The notes beneath the pieces are model-generated. The model had not been told where the DNA came from. It was given only the letters and a program-made list of their open reading frames with translations, and searched no databases. The position numbers and the translations under genes were made by a program. Shown here one piece after another: positions 39,348-47,838 of a stretch of 64,000 bases of DNA. The stretch covers positions 62,001-126,000 of the forward strand of contig NZ_JACJRG010000009.1 in the NCBI RefSeq assembly GCF_014697125.1. The letters are read 5' to 3'. The stretch is from Anabaena minutissima FACHB-250 (GTDB taxonomy: Bacteria; Cyanobacteriota; Cyanobacteriia; Cyanobacteriales; Nostocaceae). Numbering within the stretch: the stretch's first letter is position 1; every line of letters starts with the position of its first letter.

Positions 39348-40010
39348 TCAGGAAATTTGTATCTGCTCTCTTACCCAAATCCGAAAATTCTTGAGCGTGG
39401 TATTTCTCCCAATAATTTTACTTTGATCAAGATATTGTGTCATGACATCTATTAAAGGCAATTGGGGGAAATTCAAGCTGTTTTGAGATTCTATATAAAT
39501 GTCATCATGTAAAATATTAATTTGTAACTTACCATTTTCAAAACGCCAAAGTTCTGGCACTTTTAGCGATTGATAAATACAGGTATGGGTGCGAGAAGTA
39601 ATATCAATTTCTAAGGCTAAATCTGGAGGAGGATCTACTGTTAAATCTAGTCGCTTTTTACCACGTATTTTAGATTCATTAGTGATATAAAAACACTGAT
39701 CAGGTTCTATCCCTTGAGCCATGAATTGATTCTTGAAGGTAGTAGAACCTAAGCATCTAAACTCAATGCCTAACTCCTCTAAAAGTGCTTTGACTAATTC
39801 ACTGATAATTTCTTTATTATCCTCATGTTCTGGCAATGGAGACGTAATTTCTAATGTTCCCCTCTCATAAGCAATACGGGCTGCGCGGTGTTCGCCTAAA
39901 TCTTCAAGAATTGTTTCTAATTCTTGCCAGGTGACATCTCGCAGCAATACTTTTTGCCCAGGTGGAATATAGATGCGCTTTAATTCTAATAACATCGTTG
40001 CCACTCTCAA
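39348..40010 (-). CDS. Uma2-family putative endonuclease
   Basis: 220 residues (215 from the next ATG at 39995). The DUF820/Uma2 PD-(D/E)xK pattern is visible: PPDLALEIDITSRTH (Asp and Glu) preceded by a long helical region with EITSPLPEHEDNKEIISELV. These proteins are abundant in cyanobacteria and have no proved function. One of three in this window. Single gene. Confidence 0.85.
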   Translation of the reverse strand: MRVATMLLELKRIYIPPGQKVLLRDVTWQELETILEDLGEHRAARIAYERGTLEITSPLPEHEDNKEIISELVKALLEELGIEFRCLGSTTFKNQFMAQGIEPDQCFYITNESKIRGKKRLDLTVDPPPDLALEIDITSRTHTCIYQSLKVPELWRFENGKLQINILHDDIYIESQNSLNFPQLPLIDVMTQYLDQSKIIGRNTTLKNFRIWVREQIQIS

Positions 40011-40168
40011 AAACTTAACTCTAAATTAGCTCATTTGACTGATTTTGTTTATGTAATATTGTAATGCTAATGTAGTAATTTTTACGTCTAGAGTCAGATA
40101 CACAGGATGAATTGATCAGGTTAGGATATTGACTAAATTAAAGATGTCATTTTATCTACTCAGTAGTT

Positions 40169-41212
40169 GTGATTAATCAAAATGCTGAAAGTCTGGGATA
40201 TTCCCAACAAGCAACTGCATCTCAGCAACCATATCAATTTAAGTGGTTTGACTGGTTTTGTTTGTGGTATCCGCCCGGTTGGCTGATTTTATTTAATCGT
40301 CACTGGCAACATTATCACGCAGACCCTGATGGTTGGTATTGGCTAGAATATTTACTATTTTTAATTCCTGGGGGATTTTATCTAGCATTGTTGAGTCGGT
40401 GGTTGCGCTTAGGGTGTCGTTCACCCAGAACAGAAATTGCAGACTTTAATCCTCACTATCAACAGGCATTTCGGGAAGAAATTTTAGCTTTTATTGTGAG
40501 ATATTATTTCCGGGGGGAATTGCAGCAAATAGAGAATTTGCCATCTACCGGTTCGATGATTGTAGTGATGAATCATGCAGGGATGTGTTTTCCCTGGGAC
40601 TTTATTTGCTTGGGTTATTTATTAGGTGAAGCACGAGGTTGGACAGTACAACCTTTAGCGGGAGTATCATTATTTGATCATCCTTGGGTTGTCTGGTGGC
40701 TACCTCCTAAATGGTCACAGGTTTTGGGTGCTGTGCGGGCAGAGTTAGGTGATTTTGAACAGGCTATTTCCCAAGGTAAAATTTTGCTATATGCCCCCGA
40801 AGGTTTACGTGGCCCCCTGAAAGGTTGGGGTAACCGCTACCAACTGCAAAAGTTTGATGTGAGTTTTTTACAGTTGAGCGATCGCTATCATATTCCGATT
40901 CTGCCCGTCGTTTGCGTCGGTAGTGAATTGTTACATCCTTGGACTATTAATATCAAAAAATTACAAAGTCTATTTAAATTACCGTTCTTGCCTATCTCAC
41001 CTTTGATGTTGGTACTAATAATCTTTCCCTCAATGGGTGTTTGGGCTATGAGAAGTCGGTTACGTTATTTTATTCAGTCTGTGGACACAGTAGACGCGAT
41101 CGCATATCTTAATCATAATTCTAGTAAAGCGCGTAAAGCCGTGTATCAACGCACTAACCAAGTTCGTGAACAGTTACAGAATCAAATCAATCGATTATGC
41201 GAAAGGTTATAA
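40169..41212 (+). CDS. Lysophospholipid/glycerol acyltransferase family protein
   Basis: 347 residues starting at a GTG. A hydrophobic stretch near 60-75 (YLLFLIPGGFYLALL) is followed by the PlsC-like acyltransferase core: NHAGMCFPWDF (His and downstream Asp of motif I) and APEGLRGP (motif III). The protein would move acyl groups to a glycerolipid or related acceptor at the membrane. The His-Asp spacing in motif I is longer than the usual HX4D, so activity is probable, not certain. The gene precedes rpoZ. Confidence 0.75.
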   Translation: MINQNAESLGYSQQATASQQPYQFKWFDWFCLWYPPGWLILFNRHWQHYHADPDGWYWLEYLLFLIPGGFYLALLSRWLRLGCRSPRTEIADFNPHYQQAFREEILAFIVRYYFRGELQQIENLPSTGSMIVVMNHAGMCFPWDFICLGYLLGEARGWTVQPLAGVSLFDHPWVVWWLPPKWSQVLGAVRAELGDFEQAISQGKILLYAPEGLRGPLKGWGNRYQLQKFDVSFLQLSDRYHIPILPVVCVGSELLHPWTINIKKLQSLFKLPFLPISPLMLVLIIFPSMGVWAMRSRLRYFIQSVDTVDAIAYLNHNSSKARKAVYQRTNQVREQLQNQINRLCERL

Positions 41213-41301
41213 GGGCGTAGTGGAAAGAAAAGAGGGATTAACAGGATACACCATCTTGTTCGGTACTGCTAAACTAGGTATGTCCCCAAGAACCAATTAC
41301 T

Positions 41302-41538
41302 ATGCTCAAGCGTTCTAAGTTCGAGACAACACAGTCTCAGATTATGCACCGTTCCGAGGAACTAATTAGTGCAGCTTCCAATCGCTACCGCATTACGGTT
41401 CAAGTGGCAAATCGTGCCAAGCGTCGGCGTTATGAAGAATTTGAAAATGCCGAAGATGCCATGATGAAACCTGTGCTAAGGGCAATTATTGAAATGTCCG
41501 ATGAACTGACACAACCAGAAATCATTGGCGAACTGTGA
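41302..41538 (+). CDS. rpoZ: RNA polymerase omega subunit
   Basis: 78 residues, the length of cyanobacterial omega. The sequence [43 protein letters not shown] with conserved [15 protein letters not shown] identifies it. It supports beta-prime folding and core assembly. It lies 89 bases after the acyltransferase and precedes a small secreted protein. Confidence 0.95.
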   Translation: MLKRSKFETTQSQIMHRSEELISAASNRYRITVQVANRAKRRRYEEFENAEDAMMKPVLRAIIEMSDELTQPEIIGEL

Positions 41539-41685
41539 AATTAGTGCTGAGGTGAAAGTGCTGTTAGCGTAGCGGTGCGTCAGCCTGTGCAGAGTTAAAA
41601 ACAAAACTATTTGCTTTGTGCTTTCACCTCAGATATTCACTACTATGAACAAGCAAAAAATTTTTCTAATTCTCAGTTTATATTT

Positions 41686-42147
41686 GTGGGACTTAAATTA
41701 ACAGCGATCGCTATCTTAACTGCCAGTGTAATATTATTAACTTCAGGAATAAGTATATTGCACATTGCCCCAGCACAAGCCCAAAGAATTAGTCCTAGTG
41801 ATGTGTGGCAGGTAGTCTATGAAAAATTGCCTGATTTGCCCAAAGAAAACCAATATATCAGCAAAGAATCAGGGAAAGTGGCAGAAAATAGCACCCTAGC
41901 TAGCCGCTTGATTAGATATCACATTTACATCAAAGAACGCGCCCCCAATTATCGCCTAGATTGGAAGCTCACCTTAGCTGATTACCTGGATGCCAACGAA
42001 ACCATGTATGAAACCACCTATCCAGGTAATGATACCTTAAGGCAGAACCCCTTAGAAGGCGATCGCACCACCATTAAAAGCCTCACCCGCCCCCAAAGAG
42101 ATGCCCTAGTTCAAGTCCTCACCAACATCTTTAACCCCAATCCCTAA
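41686..42147 (+). CDS. Small exported hypothetical protein
   Basis: About 153 residues from GTG at 41686, chosen because a signal peptide (LKLTAIAILTASVILLTSG, cleavage after APAQAQ) begins there; a TTG at 41611 would add 25 residues. The mature part has RLIRYHIYIKERAPNYRLDWKLTLADYLDANE and ends LVQVLTNIFNPNP. I do not recognise a family. It is followed after 5 bases by a DUF1818 gene, so the two are probably cotranscribed. Confidence 0.65.
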   Translation: MGLKLTAIAILTASVILLTSGISILHIAPAQAQRISPSDVWQVVYEKLPDLPKENQYISKESGKVAENSTLASRLIRYHIYIKERAPNYRLDWKLTLADYLDANETMYETTYPGNDTLRQNPLEGDRTTIKSLTRPQRDALVQVLTNIFNPNP

Positions 42148-42152
42148 CCCTC

Positions 42153-42518
42153 ATGGAACGTCTAATTAAAAGCGGTGAAGGTTGGCGCATTGGCTGGAAT
42201 CCCAACGCTAGCGAGTTTCAAGGGTTAGTGGGTACTGACGATTGGGCAATTGAGTTAACCGCAGCTGAGATAGATGATTTTTGTCGCCTGTTGGCAAAGC
42301 TATCCGACACAATGAAACAACTCACCGCCGAATTAATGGACGAAGAAAAAATAGCCTGTGAAGCCGAAAGCGATTTATTATGGATGGAGGTAGAAGGCTA
42401 TCCCCATGAATACAGTCTGCGCTTCATCCTCAACTCAGGACGTTGTGTAGAAGGTCAATGGCCAGCCCCTGCTATACCTGGTCTATTGCAAGCTGCCGGA
42501 ATGCTCAAAGTTTTTTGA
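42153..42518 (+). CDS. DUF1818 protein
   Basis: 121 residues of the cyanobacterial DUF1818 family (start MERLIKSGEGWRIGW, followed by WAIELTAAEIDDFCRLL; end PAPAIPGLLQAAGMLKVF). Cytosolic and of unknown role. Lies 5 bases after the exported protein gene and directly before tRNA-Pro. Confidence 0.8.
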   Translation: MERLIKSGEGWRIGWNPNASEFQGLVGTDDWAIELTAAEIDDFCRLLAKLSDTMKQLTAELMDEEKIACEAESDLLWMEVEGYPHEYSLRFILNSGRCVEGQWPAPAIPGLLQAAGMLKVF

Positions 42519-42568
42519 ACTTACCCCTTGATTATCATAGAGCTTTGCGATAATATGGTAATTCTGAC

Positions 42569-42642
42569 CGGGGCGTAGCGCAGCTTGGTAGCGCGCCACT
42601 TTGGGGTAGTGGAGGTCGTGGGTTCGAATCCCGCCGCTCCGA
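42569..42642 (+). tRNA. trnP: tRNA-Pro (anticodon GGG)
   Basis: 74 bases form a full cloverleaf. The acceptor stem CGGGGCG pairs with CGCTCCG (one G-T pair) plus discriminator A. The anticodon stem CCACT/AGTGG encloses loop TTGGGGT with anticodon GGG at 42603-42605. The T-stem GTGGG/CCCGC holds TTCGAAT. No CCA is encoded. Confidence 0.95.
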
Positions 42643-42657
42643 TTGATAAAATCCCTA

Positions 42658-42696
42658 AACCTGCTAATCTTGACTATAAGATTGGCAGGTTTTTTA
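42658..42696 (+). terminator. Rho-independent terminator after tRNA-Pro
   Basis: Arms AACCTGCTAATCTT (42658-42671) and AAGATTGGCAGGTT (42678-42691) pair over 14 positions with one G-T, loop of 6, followed by a run of T (42691-42695). Confidence 0.85.
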
Positions 42697-43138
42697 ATTA
42701 AAGAGGCTATTAAAGTACCTATATATCAACAGTTCCCTGCAATTTGCATAACCGAGGTGTACTCTACAAGTATCGTGTTAGAGCAGCATAGTTGCATAGA
42801 AGTTGCATATTACATTTGGTTATTATAGTTAAATTAGCTAAAACAAAAACTTATCAAAAAACAAATCTAGGATAGTTAAGACTTAAAAACTTTTTATTTT
42901 AATTATTTATAATTAATTATTTTTATATAAGTTTGGATAATAAGACTCCAAACACCTAGTTTAAATAATTTGTGGTGTTGTTGTTGCGTTAGAAAATTAA
43001 TCTTATTTATATCAGTAAAATCTAGATTCACTAGATAAAGATTTGTAGACTGTGTATTCAATACGTTATCTAAAGGCTACTACCGGGAATAATAAAAAGT
43101 AAGACAAAATCTATCACTTGAACAAAAATTAGGTGTTT
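42697..43138. other. AT-rich intergenic region
   Basis: No gene seen. An ORF at 42643-42828 overlaps the terminator, starts in the tRNA flank and has no coding character. This stretch probably contains the promoter of the GUN4-domain gene. Confidence 0.4.
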
Positions 43139-45682
43139 ATGCCACAAACACAACCAGACATATTACATAATATATTGCAGCTTGCTAAACAAGGTAATCC
43201 AAAAGCTATTGCGACTTTAATAAACAGACAACTAGAGCCTAAAGGTATCATTGCTACAGTTGATTTAAAAGATAACTGCTTGCAAATTCTTATAGAAGCA
43301 GTTCAATTGCCGCCTCAACAGATTATAGTTGAATACTTTCGTAAGTCTTTTAGCAACCTGGATACTACTGCATTCAAAACCATTAAAGTTTATGCAAAAC
43401 GACCGGGAGAAGTATTTTTTGATTGGCATGATGTATTTGATTTAGTAGAAACAGCAGCCACAGAACTATTGAGAATGACTAAATTTGGTGATAATAAATC
43501 AATAACTCTTATGATAAATCAGTGCTTACAATCTCAAGGTGTTATAGCTCAAGTAAGTTTGAAAGATGGTTGCTTGAGAATAATGCTAGAATCCCAAGAA
43601 ACTCCAAATCAACAATTAATAGTTCCTATACTGACCAATGAACTGGATAAATTAAATATTGAATCTGTTAATAAATTAATAGTATATGGTAAACAAAGTA
43701 ATGAAAATTTTCCTGTATGGCATCAAGAAATTAACTATAATTTACTAACTGACAAGTCAGGAGAAACAGTAGAATCTTCAGCTTTAGTCTCAGCCAATGG
43801 TACTGAATCGCAAAATATTATGAATGCAAGTACCAATCAAATTGAAAATATAGATTGTGTCAAATTATCAAACTATTTATATTATGATTTTTTACAAACT
43901 AGAATATATGAACCTCTATCAATTAGGCTAAAAGCTGAACAAGATGAAAAAAACATTCATGAAATAGTAAAAGCATTTAAAATTTCTACTCTAGAAGAAG
44001 ATATCCAGTTATCAATAAGGCATATCAAAAATCAAATAATAAAAAAGCTAGAGGGTAACTTTTATATTAACCTGGATGCAAACAACGTCAAAATAATATT
44101 TGATGATATTTATGATGATAGATTCTCCAGCATAAGAAATGCAATTCAGCACATGGCAGAAGCTATACAGGAGGTTTTAAATTTTAATTTTCCTCAAGAA
44201 ACAGATGAATTAAAAGCTTTCTTTAAGGAAGGAACAGCAGGTTTTATAGATGGTTTTTTAGGTATAGCTCCCAAGGAAGCGATAGTAGGGTCTGTTATTG
44301 GTAATCTTATTATTCCAGGGTTTGGGGGTGTAATAGGTGGTGCAGTAGGAGGCTGGTTTGCAGGTAATAATCAACAAAAAGAACAGCAAAAGAAAATAGA
44401 GGAGATTCTTAATAAATATGATAAAGCCAAAAACAGACTAGATGAAGAATTTAAAATTTTATTGGAGAACTCTTATGAGTTAATTTGTAATTTGCTTTAT
44501 AAGCAGTATCAGATAAATCTGATAAAATGTGATAATTTTAGACAATCGGAAGATTTTTTTTACCAAGGGAATATTTGTTTCAATGATAAAAAATTTACAG
44601 AGTCTATTAATCTTTATGATAGAGCTATCGACTTAAACCCATATCATTATATAGCTTGGTATAATAAAGGCTATGCTTTATTTTTATTAAAACAGTATGA
44701 AGAATCTATTCAAGCATATGACGAAACTCTGAAAATCAACAATCAATATATTAATGCCTTGGAAATGAAACTAATAGTTTTACGTTCATTAGAAAAATAC
44801 GAAACTATTCTTTTACTATGTAATAATGCTATTGATGAATGTCATAACACCTTTTGTATTTTATATGAAAAAACTTTTGCCTTGCATAAACTAAAAAGAT
44901 ATGAAGAAGTTATTAAAAATTGTGATGCAATCATATCATCCTATACTTCTCGCCCTAATATATATGAGATATTGGTGCTAAAATCAGCTAGTCTTGTTTG
45001 GTTGAATGAAACAGAACTTGCTTTAGAGAATATAAAGGAAGCTGTGATATTAAATCCAGAAAAATCTCAGTTATTAATAGCAAATAGTCCCAGTTTTGAT
45101 AGATTGAAAAATGATGAGATATTTATCAAATTGATGGAATCTTCTGTAGGGATAGACTACAGCAACCTGAAGCAGATGTTATCAGAGCAAAAATGGCGAG
45201 GAGCTGATATAGAAACAGCCAGAATTTTGTGTTTAGCTGTTACGTATAATGAAAAGAGACTCAATATAATTCCTGAATCTCATACAGGTTATACTTGGTT
45301 GAGTTGCGAACATATTCTTAATCTACCGTCTAGAGATTTAAACACAATTAACAACCTTTGGCTTACTTATAGTAACAGTAAGTTTGGATTTTCTATACAA
45401 AATGAGATTTATCAAAGTTTAGGTGGAACTAAAGAATTTAATGGCGAAATAAGAGATAAGTTTGGAATGTCAGTAGTATGGAGAACCACTGATAAGGATG
45501 GCAACTACTTCTGGCGTAATTCAGACGATTGTCATTTCTATATTGAAACTGCACCAATAGGACATCTTCCTAGTTGTTTATGGGCAGGTATGAATGATGG
45601 CTGGTTTGGAGAGAATAGAAGAGATAGATTGATTACTCTTTTTTACCATTTAGAAGCGAGTAATATAACAGGTAAGAAGTGA
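43139..45682 (+). CDS. GUN4-domain protein with N-terminal repeats, glycine-zipper and TPR
   Basis: About 847 residues from the ATG at 43139 (a GTG two codons earlier is possible). Two internal copies of a roughly 95-residue cyanobacterial domain start the protein (QGNPKAIATLINRQL..LKDNCLQILIE and FGDNKSITLMINQCL..LKDGCLRIMLE). A Gly-rich amphipathic segment near 385-425 (GSVIGNLIIPGFGGVIGGAVGG) resembles a glycine zipper. About four TPR units lie at 490-660. The C-terminal 160 residues are a GUN4 domain (LKQMLSEQKWRGADIETARI, then LWLTYSNSKFGFSIQ and IYQSLGGT). GUN4 domains bind porphyrins, but the chlorophyll protein GUN4 is a small single-domain protein, so this is a fusion form of unknown role. 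Confidence 0.82.
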   Translation: MPQTQPDILHNILQLAKQGNPKAIATLINRQLEPKGIIATVDLKDNCLQILIEAVQLPPQQIIVEYFRKSFSNLDTTAFKTIKVYAKRPGEVFFDWHDVFDLVETAATELLRMTKFGDNKSITLMINQCLQSQGVIAQVSLKDGCLRIMLESQETPNQQLIVPILTNELDKLNIESVNKLIVYGKQSNENFPVWHQEINYNLLTDKSGETVESSALVSANGTESQNIMNASTNQIENIDCVKLSNYLYYDFLQTRIYEPLSIRLKAEQDEKNIHEIVKAFKISTLEEDIQLSIRHIKNQIIKKLEGNFYINLDANNVKIIFDDIYDDRFSSIRNAIQHMAEAIQEVLNFNFPQETDELKAFFKEGTAGFIDGFLGIAPKEAIVGSVIGNLIIPGFGGVIGGAVGGWFAGNNQQKEQQKKIEEILNKYDKAKNRLDEEFKILLENSYELICNLLYKQYQINLIKCDNFRQSEDFFYQGNICFNDKKFTESINLYDRAIDLNPYHYIAWYNKGYALFLLKQYEESIQAYDETLKINNQYINALEMKLIVLRSLEKYETILLLCNNAIDECHNTFCILYEKTFALHKLKRYEEVIKNCDAIISSYTSRPNIYEILVLKSASLVWLNETELALENIKEAVILNPEKSQLLIANSPSFDRLKNDEIFIKLMESSVGIDYSNLKQMLSEQKWRGADIETARILCLAVTYNEKRLNIIPESHTGYTWLSCEHILNLPSRDLNTINNLWLTYSNSKFGFSIQNEIYQSLGGTKEFNGEIRDKFGMSVVWRTTDKDGNYFWRNSDDCHFYIETAPIGHLPSCLWAGMNDGWFGENRRDRLITLFYHLEASNITGKK

Positions 45683-45839
45683 TATATAACAGAAGTATAT
45701 GAGCATAAACCTTAGAAGTTTATCAGCACATCTATGAAAATTATTCAGAGCGGGAGATTAGTATTTATAAAATATTTGATGATTAAGTTTGCCGTTAATT
45801 CTTTCTGGCGTTGCATAACAGTGAGATGAATTTATGAAA

Positions 45840-45868
45840 AACCCCGCTTTCTTAAAGAAAGCGGGGTT
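45840..45868. terminator. Bidirectional terminator
   Basis: AACCCCGCTTTC and its complement GAAAGCGGGGTT form a 12-bp or longer GC-rich stem with a small AT loop. It lies between the convergent GUN4-domain and peroxiredoxin genes and has A-rich and T-containing flanks. Confidence 0.8.
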
Positions 45869-45893
45869 CTGGGTTTAGCTGATATTAGAAGTT

Positions 45894-46451
45894 TTAAGAA
45901 GCTTCTGATTGCAGCTGTTCAAGTTTTGCCAAAACTTCTGCACTGTGAACAGAAGGATTAACTTTCACAAAAGTTTCCCGCAGCAAGCCTTGAGGATCGA
46001 TGATAAAACTATGACGCATGGATAAAAAACCCAGCCAAGAACCGTAAGCTTTGCTGACAGTGCCAGTAGTATCAGCCAAAAGGGGAAATTTTAGCCCCTC
46101 GGAGTCACAAAACTCAGCATGGGAATCGATATCATCAGCACTGACACCAACAATTTCAACATTTTTCTTCAGATATTTTGGTAAATCTTGCTGAAACCGT
46201 CGCGCTTCAATGGTGCAACCAGCAGTGAAATCTTTGGGATAAAAGTAAAGGACTACCCATTTACCACGCAAATCAGCCAGGGCAAGTTCACCGTCACCCG
46301 TATTTGTGGGTAGAGTAAAGTCTGGTGCAGGCTGATTAATTGCTGGGAGTTTACCCCCAAGTGCATGAGCAGCAGGGGCAAAATTTAACCAACTAATCGC
46401 GGCAAAACAGCTAGCTAATAAGATGTTCAAAAAATGGCGGCGGGAAATCAT
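45894..46451 (-). CDS. Peroxiredoxin (BCP/PrxQ type), exported
   Basis: 185 residues. An N-terminal Tat-like or Sec signal (MISRRHFLNILLASCFAAISW, cleavage near AHAL) suggests lumen or periplasm. The thioredoxin-fold core has the peroxidatic Cys in TAGCTIEARRF. PrxQ proteins normally have a second Cys five residues later (CTxEAC), here Arg, so the enzyme must use another thiol, perhaps the Cys in FCDSEGLKF, or work as a 1-Cys form. It reduces peroxides. Confidence 0.88.
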   Translation of the reverse strand: MISRRHFLNILLASCFAAISWLNFAPAAHALGGKLPAINQPAPDFTLPTNTGDGELALADLRGKWVVLYFYPKDFTAGCTIEARRFQQDLPKYLKKNVEIVGVSADDIDSHAEFCDSEGLKFPLLADTTGTVSKAYGSWLGFLSMRHSFIIDPQGLLRETFVKVNPSVHSAEVLAKLEQLQSEAS

Positions 46452-46489
46452 GATGTAGACAACAATAACAACTTTACATAAGTTTACAA

Positions 46490-46720
46490 TTATTGGCTAT
46501 TGCTATCTATGCTTTCAATGTATTGACTATCTAAAAGAAAAGCTCCCTTAGCAAACCGAATGCCCCAATATCCACCAGGCCGACGGTCAAGGACGATACC
46601 CTCTTCGCCTACTTGAATGATATCGGGGGGGCGTAACATAGGCATAGGATCTGCTGTTTTGATATAAGACGGTAAGGCCACAACTCGGACTTTACTACCA
46701 ATGGTAAATTCTTCAGACAT
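46490..46720 (-). CDS. sipA: NblS-interacting regulator SipA (DUF3148)
   Basis: About 76 residues from MSEEFTIGSKVRVVALP at 46720; a frame reaching 46834 adds 38 residues that lie in a hairpin. The DUF3148 pattern is complete: KVRVVALPSYIKTADPMPMLRPPD and GGYWGIRFAKGAFLLDSQYIE. In Synechococcus SipA binds the histidine kinase NblS and tunes light and stress responses. A perfect stem-loop followed by seven T in the sense strand ends directly at this ATG (see next entry). Confidence 0.8.
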   Translation of the reverse strand: MSEEFTIGSKVRVVALPSYIKTADPMPMLRPPDIIQVGEEGIVLDRRPGGYWGIRFAKGAFLLDSQYIESIDSNSQ

Positions 46721-46757
46721 AAAAAAAGAGCTATGAGTTTTGATCAACTCATAGCTC
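46721..46757 (-). promoter_or_regulatory. Terminator-like hairpin abutting sipA start codon
   Basis: On the minus strand, GAGCTATGAGTT and AACTCATAGCTC form a perfect 12-bp stem with loop GATCAA (46757 to 46728), followed by seven T (46727-46721) and then the ATG of sipA. This is the form of an intrinsic terminator, with no room for a ribosome site. It may be an attenuator, or end an upstream transcript with sipA starting leaderless. Confidence 0.6.
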
Positions 46758-46912
46758 ATTATTTTGAACTTTACTAGGGTGTGATGGAAGATTCTGTTTT
46801 GTTGGGAAGGAGGGAAAAGAAAAGGGGAGGGCATATTTCCCCTTTTCTCATCTTCTGCAAGAAGTCTGTTAATTTGGGGTTATGGAAAATAATGCTTGCA
46901 CTTCACCTAAGC

Positions 46913-47068
46913 TTAAGTGCCAAGAGTATCTGGAGGGAGCGATCGCAATTTTGCTAGATTTACAATGAGTGGAATATTTTCCCCCCTAGCTTCCGTGATG
47001 TGATCAATTAGGTCTAAAAGTTGCTGTAGGCGAGGGGTAGGATTAGAGAAAGCCGCAAAAGCTTGCAT
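46913..47068 (-). pseudogene. Short ORF resembling the start of a Coq4-like protein
   Basis: A 51-codon ORF reads MQAFAAFSNPTPRLQQLLDL and ends NLAKLRSLPPDTLGT. The LRSLPPDTLG segment looks like the start of the Coq4-type domain that in cyanobacteria continues with a further hundred or more residues; nothing continues here in any frame. I take it as a remnant, or a small gene of its own. No ribosome site. It lies 35 bases after the Spy-like gene in the same direction. Confidence 0.4.
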
Positions 47069-47103
47069 CGGTTAAAAAATTTTCTCAAATTTTTCAGGTG
47101 AGA

Positions 47104-47613
47104 TTAATTACTGTTTTGTTGGCGACGTTGCTGCCAACGCTGACGACGAGTAGCTTTCATTTCTTGTAGTTTGGCTCGTTGTTCTGTAGTTAGAACTGCT
47201 TGTATTTGTTGTTTGGAGTTTTCGCGAATTGTCCGCATTCTAGCTTTTTGGTCATCTGTCAAATTCAAGTCAGCCATTTTCTTCCCGCGACGCTGACCGG
47301 CTTCAGGACGTTCGCCTGCTTGACGTTGCGCTCGACGTGCTTGGCGTTCTTGACGTGCAGCTTGTAGCTTGGCTTTTTGTTCTGGAGTGAACACGTTTTC
47401 CATTTGAGCGCGGGCGTTGCTTTGAATTTGTTTAATTCTGGCTTTTTGATCTTCTGATAATCCCAAACTAGCCCAAGGGCCTTTTTTTGCGGCTTGTGCA
47501 ACCTGAAATGGAGAAGAGAAGGCGGTTTGTGCTTGAACAGCAAAGGGGGCTACAGTTGCAGTTAAAGTGAGAGCGATCGCACCAGCTAGGAGAGATAATG
47601 ATTTGAGTTGCAT
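47104..47613 (-). CDS. Spy/CpxP-like exported protein (LTxxQ repeats)
   Basis: 169 residues from MQLKSLSLLAGAIAL at 47613. A signal peptide with cleavage near VQAQ is followed by two helical LTxxQ-type units (LGLSEDQKARIKQIQSNAR with VFTPEQKAKLQ; LNLTDDQKARMRTIRENSK with VLTTEQRAKLQ) separated by an Arg-rich linker. The Spy/CpxP family forms a cradle-shaped periplasmic chaperone linked to envelope stress. The protein is strongly basic. Confidence 0.78.
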   Translation of the reverse strand: MQLKSLSLLAGAIALTLTATVAPFAVQAQTAFSSPFQVAQAAKKGPWASLGLSEDQKARIKQIQSNARAQMENVFTPEQKAKLQAARQERQARRAQRQAGERPEAGQRRGKKMADLNLTDDQKARMRTIRENSKQQIQAVLTTEQRAKLQEMKATRRQRWQQRRQQNSN

Positions 47614-47838
47614 TGAAGACCTCGTTTTTTTTCTTGTGGTATGCAACCATATTAATAACTTACATCAACTACCCACATGAGGAGAAAGTCATGAATACAC
47701 CCATGACTAAAGTCATGCTTTAACTATGATTCAGGTAACTGGTAATAATTTTAAAACTAAAGTAGATATAGAAAACAGAATAGGTAATTAGCTATTTAAT
47801 GATACTTTTTGCTTTAAATTAATAATTACGAATTAATT

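Noticed and set aside
42643..42828. 61-codon ORF after tRNA-Pro
   Set aside because: It starts in the tRNA flank, runs through a strong terminator, has no ribosome site and no recognisable protein text.
46721..46834. N-terminal extension of SipA
   Set aside because: Encoded by the hairpin region; DUF3148 proteins start at MSEEF-like text.
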